A DNA stretch of 64,000 bases. Origin: Heterocephalus glaber. Taxonomy: Eukaryota > Chordata > Mammalia > Rodentia > Bathyergidae. Below the pieces are notes generated by a model, which saw only the letters and a list, made by a program, of their open reading frames with translations, had not been told where the DNA came from and did no database searches. Below, piece after piece: positions 22,101 to 31,355 of the stretch. The stretch is from NCBI RefSeq assembly GCF_000247695.1, contig NW_004624804.1:10269370-10333369 (forward strand), in the 5' to 3' direction. Numbering within the stretch: position 1 is the first letter of the stretch; every line of letters starts with the position of its first letter. The position numbers were made by a program, and so were the translations under genes.

Positions 22101-25100
22101 AAAAGTTTAGTGAAACACATACAGTTTATCATCAATATTAATAGATATTAATACTTTTTGGCATTTTCTAGTTCTCATCCTTTGTTTTTTGGCAGTGGTA
22201 ACGACTGAACGAAGTGCTTTGCACATGCTGGGCAGGTGTCTTACTCCTGAGCTACATCAGACGCTTGCTGTGGCTCTGTCTCATGTGGAACACATGCAGT
22301 TTGTTCTAGTGTTGCCCCAGAGCAGTGTTGTTGGGCACAGTGAAGCAGTTATGAGGTAGAGCAGGTGGGCCAAAAGGATCATATGAGAACATCATGTGGT
22401 GATTTTACTTCTTTTAATTTTTAAATTTTTTACTAGTATATTTTTGTAGTACATAACAATCACCACAGCCATGGGGAGTTGATACATGTACATATCACAT
22501 CTTAATTCTTTTTTTTTTTTTTGGTACTGGGGATGAACTTGGGTCCTTGAGCTTGCGCAGCAGGCGGCAAAACCACTGAGCTAAATCCCTAGCCCTTAAT
22601 TCTTTTTACTTCCCCTTCTCTCTTCCCTCCCCTCTCCCTCCATCTCTTGATCCCCTTCTCATTTGCAAAAGATCTATCTTCCTGTTTCCTATTAGTATAT
22701 CTTTTGTGTGTGTAGGTGTGTGGGGTTTTTGAGACGGGCTCTCACTATGTAGTTCAGGCTGGCCTTGAACTCACTAGGCTGGTCTCTACTCATGGCAGTC
22801 CTCCTGCCTCAGCCTCCCAAGTGCTGGGAATACGGGTGTGCACCACCACACCCAGCCTATTACTGTCTTTTATTTTGCTCTTTAACATATTTATACTTTG
22901 GGTTTGATCTCAGGGTGCTTCCATTTCCTACAAATGACTCAAATTTATACTCCACTATGGGAGAGTAGTATATTATTGTGTATAAATACCACATTTTGTT
23001 TGTCTGTTCACCTGTCAATGGAGATATAGGCCACTTCCAAAATTTACCTATTATGAATTGTGCTGTTATAAACATGGATAAGCATGTATCGCTGTAATAT
23101 GATATCTTTAACTCTTTGGGAAAGATACCTAGAAGGAGAACAGCTGAGTCAAATGGAATTTCTAGTTTTAGTATTTTGAGGAATCTCCACACAGATTTCC
23201 ATAGTGGTTGTACTAATTTACATTCCCACCAACAATGTAGAAGGATTCCTTTCCTCCCACAGCCTCGCCATTTGTTTTTCTTTTTGTTTTGGTACGGGGG
23301 ATCGAACTCAGGACCTTGCACTTGCAAGGCAGGTACAGTGCCACTGAGCTAAATCCCCAGCCCTGTTTTTTGTTTTTTGTGAAACAAGGTCTCAGGCTGG
23401 CCTTGACCTCACTACTCACTAAATTGTTCAGGCTGGCCTCAAACCCGAAGCAATCCTCCTAGCCCAGCCTCCTGAGTGCTGGGATTGCAGGCATGCACCA
23501 CCACGCCTGGCCAGCCTCACCATTCTTGATGATAGCCATTCTTTTTGGAGTAAGATGGAATCTGTGTTTTTTGTTTGTTTTGTTTTGCTTTGTTTGAGAC
23601 AGGGTCTTTTTATGTAGTTCAGACTGGGCCAGGACTCACTATGTAGCCCAGGCTGGCCTCAAACTCTTGGCAATCCTCCTGCCTCAGCCTCTGGCATGCT
23701 GGGATTATAGGCCTGTGCCACCGTGCCTGGCTATTTCTTAGCTATTGTGTTTCTATTTCTGAGACATGTCTATGCATTGCAATTGCCCATTTTTTAATTG
23801 GGTCTTTTATTTTGGAGGGGGGCTGTAATGTTTTTCAGTTCTTTATCGTAGATATTAGTCCTTTGTCCAAGGAATAGCTGACAAAAAAATTTCCCACTCT
23901 GTGGTTGTCTCTTCACTGTTGGTTGTTTCCTTGGTTGTGCAGAAGCTTTTTAATTTGGTATGATCCCATGTGTTGATTCTTGATGTTATTTTTTGTGCAG
24001 TTGGGACTCTTCAAAAGCCCCTTGCCTGTACCTATGTCTTCAAGAGTTTTACCTATTTTGTCTTCCAACAGATTGTTTCTGTTTTAATATTTAGATCTTT
24101 AGGGCCAGCAATTTAACTCAGTGGTGCCATGCCTGCCTCACAAGTGCAAGGCCCTGAGTTTTGATCCCCAGTGCAAAAAAAAAATTTTAGCTCTTTCATG
24201 AAAGGTGTTTTGTTGTTGTTTTTTTTTGGTACTGGGAATTGAACTCAGGTCCTTGCACTTTCGAGGCAGATGGCAGAACCACTGAGCTAAATCCCCGGCC
24301 CCAAAAATTTTAGATCTTTGATCCATTTTAATTTTAGTTTTGAACAAGGTGAGAGATATGGATCTACCTTCAATCTTCTGTATGTGGATAGCCAGTTTTC
24401 ACAGCACCATTTTTTAAAGAGGCTGTCTTCCAGCAATTTTTTTTGGTACCAGGGATCGAACTTTGGACCTTGTGCTTGTGAGGTAGGCGCTGGAACCACT
24501 GAGCTAAATCCCTGGCCCTCCAACGTATGTTTTTGATTTCTTTGTCAAAGATCAGATCCTGAATGTGTCTGGGGTGGTTTCTGTATCCTCCATTCTGTTC
24601 CATTGATCCATGTGTCCATTTTTATGTCAGTATCATGCTATTTTTATCACTGTAGACGTTTTCTTTTGTTTTGTTTGAGACAGGGTCTCACTGTGTAGTT
24701 CAGGCTGACCTTGAACTCACTGTGTAGGCCAGGTTGGCCTCAAACTTTCGAGATCCTCCTGTCTCAGCCTCCTGAGTACTGGGATCACAGGGGTGCATCA
24801 CCACACCCAGCTATCACTGTAGCTTTGTAATATAACTTGAAGTCCAGGATTCTGTTCTTTTCTCTTGTTCCCCAAGATTTTTATTTCTTCTTGTAGTGAA
24901 TAAAGAAGAGCTTTTTAACCCTCTGCCTGGGTACCAGAAGATATAAGGAGAAGAGTTTTACTGTAAACCACCAGTGTTGACCTCAATATTTTCTTCAAAA
25001 GAAAGTTTTGGTTGTCCTTTGCAATCTTAAAAATCGTTGGGTTTCTCTAATTCTAATGCTTCTGATTTTTTTTTTTGGTTTTTTTTTTGGTACTGGGGAT

Positions 25101-26794
25101 CAAACTTGGGACCTTGCACTTGCGAGGCTGCCAGTGGAACCACTGAGCTACATCCCCAGCCCCTAATGCTTCTGATTTTCACCTATAGATAACAAAGCTG
25201 CAGCTCTTTTAATGCTGACAAAGAGTGTGGATTTTGTGAAAGATGCACATGAAGAAATGGAGCAGGTGAAAGAATCTCTTTCTTTACTTGTCATTGGGAG
25301 GTAACTCTGCGACCAGTAGCTGAGACTTGATTATAAAGAAAGGAGATTGTCTGAGTGTTGACTAAGTAGGTCCCATTGTCACTGCAGTCCAGTATCCTGT
25401 CTCTACCCTGATGGTGTGATTTAGCAGCTGTTCTGCTGCTGGGCAAGGGCCATGAGAACAGAGTCTATGAAATGATTCAGCTCTGTAGCTATGAAGTAGC
25501 TGGCTGAGGTTTTTGGGGAACTGAGTCCTAGCACTAAAAGTATAAACGGCTTTGTGTGTGTGTGTGTGTTTATTCACGGTGCATCATGGTGTGTGTCCCA
25601 GGCTGTGAAGGAGTGTGACCCTCACTTGGGTCTCGCGCATGACTCTGAGGAGGACAGCTCTGGCGGCTGTGGGGGTGAGGATGAGGTATTGGGCTTTCCG
25701 AGCAGTCAGGATGTGCACTGGTCTGAAGAGGACCGAGAGCTCATTGCCCCGTGCCTCGCGCTGGTGAGAGCATCCAAAGCTTGCCTGAAAAAGATCCAGA
25801 TCCTAGTGGCAGAGAATGGCAAGAAGGACCAAGTGGCTCAGCTGGATGACATTATAGACATTTCTGAGGAGATCAGCCCCAGGTGAGTGTGCACCTCATG
25901 TGGGACAGAGGCACATCCTCATCTCAGCTCATGCTGTCACTCCAAGGCTTTCCCCTAAGTTTTTTGTTTTTTTTTTTTTATTACTGGGGCTCAAACTCGG
26001 GACCTTTCGCTTGCGAGGCAGGCAGCGGAACCACTAAGCTAAATCCCTGGCCCCTCCCCTAGTTTTTTATATTTCGAAAATACAGGAAAATTTTTAAAAT
26101 ACTTCAGAGAATATCCTACATTTTTTCATTTGGATTCATCTATTCTTCACAGGTTTTCCTTGTACAGGTTTATTTTTCGAGAAATACATGTATTTTTTTT
26201 TTTTTCACTAAACCATTTGAGAGTTAGTTGTGGACATCAATGACATTTTACCCCTAAATACTTCAGCATTTATCTCTTAACAACAAAAACATTTTTATTG
26301 TCACAAGAAATTTAACACTGAATGTAATATTTAATACTCAGGTTTCTCTATTTGTCTCTCAAATGTCTTATGTAAATCCAGGGTTCTGTGAAGATCATAT
26401 TACATGTGGTTGTGATCTCCAAATATTCTTCAGTTTCTTGTAATCTAGAATAGTCTGTATCTTTCATCTTTTTTGACATTGATGTTTGAAAAGAAAACAT
26501 GATATTTTCTTGTAGAATAGCTAACAATTTGGATTCAAGTAATTACTTTCTTATGATTATAGTCAGGTTAAACATTTTTTGGCAAAAATGTCATACAGTG
26601 GAGTCTTTTGTGCTCTCCCTTGTGACGTGTCGAGGGGCAAATTATGTTGGTTTGTCCCATTATTGGTTGTACTAAATCTGATCACCTGGTTAAAGTGGTA
26701 CCTTCCTTAGTAAGGATACCTTTTACCCAACAATTTTAGCTTCCACTGATGAACTCAACCTATATCAGTTCCTAAATTGATGATTTCAGATCCT

Positions 26795-26840
<46 letters not shown>

Positions 26841-29546
26841 CTGGGAACTGAACCCAGGGATTGTAGTGATCTATATCTCTAGCCCTTTCATTTATTTATT
26901 TTTAGGCAAGGTCTTGCAAAGCTGCCTAGGCTGGGTTTAAGCTTGTTATCCTCCTGTCTCAGCCTCCCAGAGTTCTGGGATTATAGGCATTCACCACCAT
27001 GCCCTGTGTATAGCCTTCTATTTCTGACTGAATTAATCTTGCTCCACCTGTGAACCAAGAGCATCCCCCCCATCCCGTTTTCCTAGTGAAATACAGTAAG
27101 TTTTAGTAAATATTGGGTGAATTGATTCTGCATTGGTTGCCGAGTTACTTAATTTATGGAACTAATATGCATTTCTGAGACAGATTCTTCTTATATCCAT
27201 AGTTGTGTACTGGAAACATGTAGCTGAGCTTCATTCCTTGTTAATGATTATTTTTGCTTTTTACTGTTAGTGTGGATGATTTGGCTCTAAGCATATATCC
27301 GCCTATGTGTCATCTGACTGTGCGAATCAATGTAAGTACAGAACTGATTAGCAGAATTTCACTAATCACTGACATTCTTCTAAATTACGGGGCACATATT
27401 TATTTCTTACACTTGGATGCAGACACAATAGTAATGTCACAGTTCTTGCATGAATTTGTGTATGATAAACATTTGCTGAAGTCAGATTATTATAACCTTG
27501 AACTTTGATTGTTCTCTTTGTTTTTTTTTTTGTTTTTGGTACTGGGGATTGAACTCGGGACCTTGCGCTTGTGAGGCAGGCGCTGGAACCACTGAGCTAA
27601 ACCCCCGGCCCTGATTGTTCTCTTTTCCATAATCATTTGAGTGATCATTGGAAAAGTCCAAAGATTTTAGGAAATGCTGTTTTGAAAGGAAAACCTTGAG
27701 CTGGGAAGTTAGCTCAGTGGCACCACGCCTGCCTCACAAGCACAAGGTTCTGAGTTTGATCCCCAGTACTGGAAAAAAAAGAAAAATGAAAGGAAAACCT
27801 TAATTACACAGTGCTTTAGGAATCTCTGATCCTGCAGGCACAAATTTCTAATTTGTAGTGTAGGCGAGATAAGTTCCAGGAAGACACTGCTGTGACACAA
27901 AAACATTGTATCACTTCACCTGGAAAGTCAGTCTCTACCAAGTTCTGTTGCAGGTTTTCAACTGCTGAGCCCTGTTCTAGAGTTCAGTTCTCTTATTTTT
28001 ATAAACCCTAGTTCATATCTTCAATGCTATTGGAAGAAGTCAAATTGCTGAGCGGCATATATTTTACAGGGTGATGTTCCTCTTCTGATATTTGATAAAT
28101 TAGGTTGTAGAAATTAGATTCATCAAATGTATCTCTTTTTTTTGGTACTGGGGATTGAACTAAGGACCTTGCACTTGAAAGGCAGGCGCGGTGCCACTGA
28201 GCTAAATCCCCGGCCCCATCAAATGTATCATGATGTGCAAACACCTTAAAGTAGAATAGCATTCCTTTTGGGTGTTAACCTTTTTTCCTTCGGCATTAAC
28301 TTTGTAAAAATTGACTCTGAGACATAAATATCTCTAGCCAGATGCCTTGTTAGTTTTCCTAAGCACAATAGCTAATATAGAAAATTTTACATATATAAAA
28401 CATATACACACATCTATGTAATTTTCTCTTTTTTTTGAGGGGGTGGTGGGATTGAATCCAAGGCTTTCTTGATATTCTTAAAATCCTGTAGTTTTTTTTT
28501 TTTTGATACAGGGTCTTGCTCTGTAATTCAGGCTCTCCTTGAGCTCACTGTGTAGCTCAGGCTGGCCTTGAACTCGTGGCAATCCTCTTGCCTCAGTTTC
28601 CCGAGTGCTGAGATTACAGACATGCACCACCATGCTCAGCTCTGTAATTCTTTTTAATATGAAAAAGGACATTAGTTACTTCTGTTTTATATTCTGAGCT
28701 CTTGGGCAGTTGGGATGAATTCAGGTTACATTTCTTTTTTTGTCCTTTTTAAATTAATATTTTAAATTCTAAAAATTTATAAGAGTGTTATAGCAGCAAT
28801 AGTAAAAAAGATTTTGATAAATACAAAATAATCTGAAGTTGAGGGTCGTAGTGTACACTAATCCCAGTGCTCAGGAGGCTGAGGCAGGATGATGCCTTTG
28901 TGTTCAAGGCCAGCCTGAGGTACATAGTTCCTGGCTCAAACAAACAGAAAAAGAAAAAGAGCTATAATCTTAGCACCCTAACTTAAACAGCATTTTTGTT
29001 TTTGTATATGTTCTTCAAGATTTTTTTTTTTTGTACCGGGGATTGAATTTGGGATCTTGCACTTGCGAGGCAGGCGGCGGAACCACTGAGCTAAATCCCC
29101 AGCCCTCAAGATTCTTTTTTAAAAGGATTTTAAAAATTATTTGGGTCTTTAAAAAATATTTGAGCTCTTCTTTCTTTTTGATGGCAGGGCTTAGAGTGAG
29201 TAACTACTCTCTTTTCTTTTCTAGTCTGCGAAACTTGTATCTGTTTTAAGGAAGGCACTGGAGGTTACAAAGTAAGTATGAAGCCTTTTCCCTGAGGCTT
29301 GTTATTGTCTGCTTAGCCATGCTCAACTTCTAAGCCCCATTTGAAGCAGTAGGAAAAAGTGGGCATGTTTTTTTTTTTTTCCAACTTCCATTTCTGTGAA
29401 GAGGCTTGATTCTCTTGCTGTAGTTTTTTCTGTGCACCCTCCTGAGGGTAGGCTTTCCCTTGACACTGTACTAAATTTAACTTTTAAAATTATTTTTTTT
29501 TGGTGGCACTGAGGGTTGAGCTACATCCCCAGCCCTTTTTAATTTA

Positions 29547-29581
<35 letters not shown>

Positions 29582-29925
29582 TTGGTGGTACCAGGGATTG
29601 AACTCAGGACCTTGCACTTGCTAGGCAGGCGCAGTGCTACTGAGCTAAATCCCTGGCCCTTTAATTTTAATTTTGAGACAGAGTCAAAGTTGCTAAATTG
29701 CCCAGGCTGCACTCCAAACTTATGATTATCCTGCCTCAGCCTCCCAGAGTGCTGGGATTACAGGAGTGTGCCACTCTGCCTGGCTAACTTTCTTTTCTCC
29801 CCCCTGGCAGAGCAAGTCACGTGACCCCAGAGCCAGAAGATAGTTGGATCCCTTTACTCATTAATGCTGTTGATCATTGCATGAACAGAATTAAGGAGCT
29901 CACGCAGAGTGAAATTGAATTATGA
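18562..29925 (+). CDS. CCNDBP1: Cyclin-D1-binding protein 1 (GCIP/DIP1/HHM)
   Basis: Eleven exons: 18562-18670, 18772-18831, 19124-19200, 20836-20917, 21675-21771, 21938-22011, 25189-25265, 25602-25882, 27271-27331, 29225-29271, 29811-29925. All introns are GT-AG and the summed length is 1080 bases, 359 codons plus TGA (human is 360). The ATG is the first in the CpG island and gives the family N-terminus [13 protein letters not shown]. Recognisable blocks include the [15 protein letters not shown] segment, the [12 protein letters not shown] segment, an acidic stretch around residues 205-235 (DSEEDSSGG, then [13 protein letters not shown]), [15 protein letters not shown], and the C-terminal [16 protein letters not shown]. 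The family has a helix-loop-helix/leucine-zipper-like region without a DNA-binding basic region. It binds cyclin D and HLH proteins, and is reported to lower CDK4 phosphorylation of Rb and act as a growth suppressor. No frameshift or premature stop is present. Confidence 0.97.
19250..19490 (-). mobile_element. Ancient L1M fragment
   Basis: The series aaattgtttccagcttcta, attcccagagatgaaattgc and aaagaatttatgcatttt matches the antisense of old L1M ORF2/3' ends. Confidence 0.5.
19491..20370. other. CCNDBP1 intron 3, nothing recognised
   Basis: AT-rich; no SINE, LINE or conserved block could be assigned. Confidence 0.4.
20371..20555 (+). mobile_element. hAT-Charlie type MITE remnant (MER58-like)
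   Basis: The left end cagggattggcagacttttt, the interior taaatattttaggctttg and the right end tagtttgcctcctcctagtc match the layout of a common mammalian Charlie-derived element. The family name is from memory. Confidence 0.6.
22185..22264 (-). repeat. Old ID SINE
   Basis: Diverged antisense copy (gtgctttgcacatgctgggc, then gagctacatcag). Confidence 0.55.
22513..22595 (-). repeat. ID-like SINE
   Basis: Inserted in the L1-B 3' UTR; ttaattcttttt lies on both sides. Confidence 0.9.
22725..22858 (-). repeat. B1 SINE
   Basis: Antisense copy within L1-B, ending ccaccacacccagcc. Confidence 0.85.
23273..23511 (-). repeat. B1-ID composite insertion
   Basis: An ID-like SINE (about 23289-23363) adjoins a B1 (about 23370-23511). 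The pair is bracketed by cagcctcgccatt at 23260-23272 and cagcctcaccatt from 23512, and splits L1-B. Confidence 0.85.
23583..23734 (-). repeat. B1 SINE
   Basis: Antisense B1 with the internal duplication, in L1-B. Confidence 0.85.
24102..24184 (+). repeat. ID-like SINE
   Basis: Sense copy in L1-B; an attttagatcttt-like flank recurs as attttagctcttt. Confidence 0.85.
24208..24302 (-). repeat. ID-like SINE
   Basis: Antisense copy about 20 bases from the preceding sense copy, so the two can pair as an inverted repeat. Confidence 0.9.
24436..24518 (-). repeat. ID-like SINE
   Basis: Antisense copy in L1-B flanked by cttccagcaa and ctccaacg. Confidence 0.85.
24659..24811 (-). repeat. B1 SINE
   Basis: tatcactgtag flanks both sides. 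Confidence 0.9.
25070..25162 (-). repeat. ID-like SINE just upstream of CCNDBP1 exon 7
   Basis: A perfect 17-bp duplication ctaatgcttctgatttt lies at 25053-25069 and 25163-25179. The exon 7 acceptor ends at 25188, only 26 bases past the SINE. Confidence 0.95.
25553..25570. repeat. (TG)n microsatellite
   Basis: Eight TG units, about 35 bases before the CCNDBP1 exon 8 acceptor. Confidence 0.8.
25967..26054 (-). repeat. ID-like SINE
   Basis: tcccctaagtttttt and tcccctagtttttt flank it; it lies 85 bases after exon 8. Confidence 0.9.
26070..26780 (-). mobile_element. Ancient L1M 3' region
   Basis: cccctaaatacttcagcatt, ttggtttgtcccattattgg and gatcacctggttaaagtgg are recognisable L1MC-type 3' motifs. 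Confidence 0.55.
26801..26838. repeat. (TG)n microsatellite
   Basis: About 19 uninterrupted TG units, adjoining an ID-B1 dimer. Confidence 0.95.
26839..27004 (-). repeat. ID-B1 dimeric SINE (B4-like)
   Basis: Short ID half (26839-26886) plus B1 half (26898-27003), uninterrupted. Confidence 0.75.
27520..27611 (-). repeat. ID-like SINE, perfect 14-bp target duplication
   Basis: tgattgttctcttt at 27506-27519 and 27612-27625. Confidence 0.95.
27698..27787 (+). repeat. ID-like SINE, perfect 14-bp target duplication
   Basis: gaaaggaaaacctt at 27684-27697 and 27788-27801. Its opposite-strand partner at 27520 is 86 bases away. Confidence 0.95.
28134..28216 (-). repeat. ID-like SINE, perfect 13-bp target duplication
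   Basis: catcaaatgtatc at 28121-28133 and 28217-28229. Confidence 0.95.
28491..28640 (-). repeat. B1 SINE
   Basis: Antisense B1 with the duplication; near-matching cctgtagtt and ctctgtaattc flank it. Confidence 0.85.
28840..28960 (+). repeat. B1 SINE, diverged
   Basis: Sense copy with many substitutions (ggtcgtagtgtacactaatc). Confidence 0.7.
29023..29105 (-). repeat. ID-like SINE
   Basis: ctcaagattttt and ctcaagattctttt flank it; it lies 119 bases before exon 10. Confidence 0.9.
29549..29577. repeat. (TA)n microsatellite
   Basis: About 14 TA units in the dimer linker, next to the nested SINE's T tail. Confidence 0.9.
29578..29660 (-). repeat. ID-like SINE nested in dimer linker
   Basis: The linker motif tttaatttaattta / tttaattttaatttt is duplicated around the SINE and the TA tract. 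Confidence 0.85.
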
Positions 29926-30280
29926 GTTTTCAGATTCATTCATATTCCCCTGTCTTCCTTTCTCACTGTCGCATCCAGGCTCTGATTCTGCTTTTAAAGA
30001 TGGACCTAGCATACTTGCTAAGTGAAAAGAGAGTGCCTGTCTGTATTTAGCAAGAGGCTCTACTTCAGAAACTGTTGGTTAGGCCAGGTTGGCAATTATT
30101 TATAAACCATGTGAGTGTGATAAATTTTTCTCTGCTAGATATAAAAGATCATTGCATGAGTTTCTGTTTCTGAATTGCCTCAGATTCCTAAGGAAGTTAC
30201 CCTGTTTCTTATTCTATTTCATATATTGTTTTATTGTTAAAGATGTTGATGGTCTCAATAAAATGTTAACCAGCTGCTAG
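29926..30280 (+). other. CCNDBP1: CCNDBP1 3' UTR
   Basis: Sequence after the TGA runs to an AATAAA and contains no recognisable SINE. The 3' UTR is predicted at about 350 bases. Confidence 0.7.
30257..30262 (+). terminator. CCNDBP1: CCNDBP1 poly(A) signal AATAAA
   Basis: It is a canonical hexamer in ggtctcAATAAAatg, about 330 bases after the stop codon. Cleavage is expected at about 30275-30285. Confidence 0.75.
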
Positions 30281-30284
30281 CAAT

Positions 30285-31214
30285 TCAGTGATTACCCTTT
30301 CATTTGGGTTTGTAGATCTCAGGATCTGATTATGATCAGACATGTATTTAGAACAAAAATACTGGACTTTAATTTTTTCAGAGATAACCACAAGCCCCTC
30401 TTACTACTTTACCATGTTATATAATATTATTTTCATCCGTAGGTCCTTCTGAATATTGTCTCAGGCTGTTCATTGCCTCTAACATATATTGGTGTTGCAC
30501 TCATTTTATTAGGTTTGCCCATTTTATTGAACAGATTTGTTTTCCTTATAGCTACCTGAATTGTTCTCTGTTATATATTTACATGTATCCCCAAATGTAA
30601 AATTCCACATTTTACTAAATCAAAAAAAAAAAAATGTATAAAAGAGCTATATAATTTTAAGGGCCTTCTTGTTATATATTTTTGCAAAATCATCACCATT
30701 TAATTACATTCTTGTATCCATTGCATGTTGATCGCATGTTGGAGAGCAGGGTGCATCTCTAGCAGTGTAGACTGTGCTCACAGACTGGGGCTGTACGCAC
30801 TGCAGGCCGTCTCCACCCTGCTGACAGCAGGCCTCTTCGCAGGTGCAAGACACCACACTTGTCCTTCTGATTGCTTTAGGCATAGTCCGAACAGAGTCAT
30901 TCTTTTGAGTGACAAGTGTATACTTAGCTAATATCATCCCACTTTATCAGAAATAGACGAATGATCTAAAAATTGTATCTGGCCTTATCTGTTCCAATAG
31001 TTAAGGAGCAAGAAAATGGTTGAAAACCCCTGAACCTGAAAAGTCTGTACTCTGACAAGGTACTCAGAAACTCTGTATGTACTTTGAAAGGTTATTGAGT
31101 ACCTTTTCAAAAGCTTTTGTTGTCCAAGCCTTATAGCTGCTATTCTAAGACAGCTAGTCTAGTGGCTGAGCTGACAGAAAGGAGCATCATTATCTGGATT
31201 TCTGGGGATCTAGC
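30285..31214. other. Intergenic DNA between convergent CCNDBP1 and EPB42
   Basis: The stretch is AT-rich with an A run near 30630 and no coding sequence. I recognise no young repeat in it; parts may be decayed LINE sequence. Confidence 0.5.
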
Positions 31215-31220
31215 TTTATT
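31215..31220 (-). terminator. EPB42: EPB42 poly(A) signal (minus-strand AATAAA)
   Basis: TTTATT on the plus strand reads AATAAA on the minus strand, about 135 bases beyond the EPB42 stop codon. This implies a short 3' UTR. Confidence 0.65.
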
Positions 31221-31355
31221 GTTGGTAACTCAGCCTAGAGACTCATTTTTCCTATAAGCAAGGTTTCCTTCCCCAGCATGTGTTTGGTTTTATGTTGTAG
31301 TTTCAAGAGTTAGTTTCAAGATTGTGGTTTCAAGAGTGATGATGGAGCTGGAAGT

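Larger units (their letters stand above)
22400..24895 (-). mobile_element. 5'-truncated L1 in CCNDBP1 intron 6 (L1-B)
   Basis: 3' UTR at 22400-22715, then the ORF2 C-terminal region to about 24895, all antisense to CCNDBP1. The minus strand of 22860-23327 reads as the ORF2p C-terminus (around [20 protein letters not shown]). Eight SINEs have landed in it. It is multiply disrupted. Confidence 0.85.
29486..29784 (-). repeat. ID-B1 dimeric SINE, interrupted, abutting CCNDBP1 exon 11 acceptor
   Basis: ID half (29491-29537), linker, (TA)n, a nested ID-like SINE, then B1 half (29661-29784). taacttt flanks it at 29478-29484 and 29785-29791. The acceptor AG ends at 29810. Confidence 0.75.
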
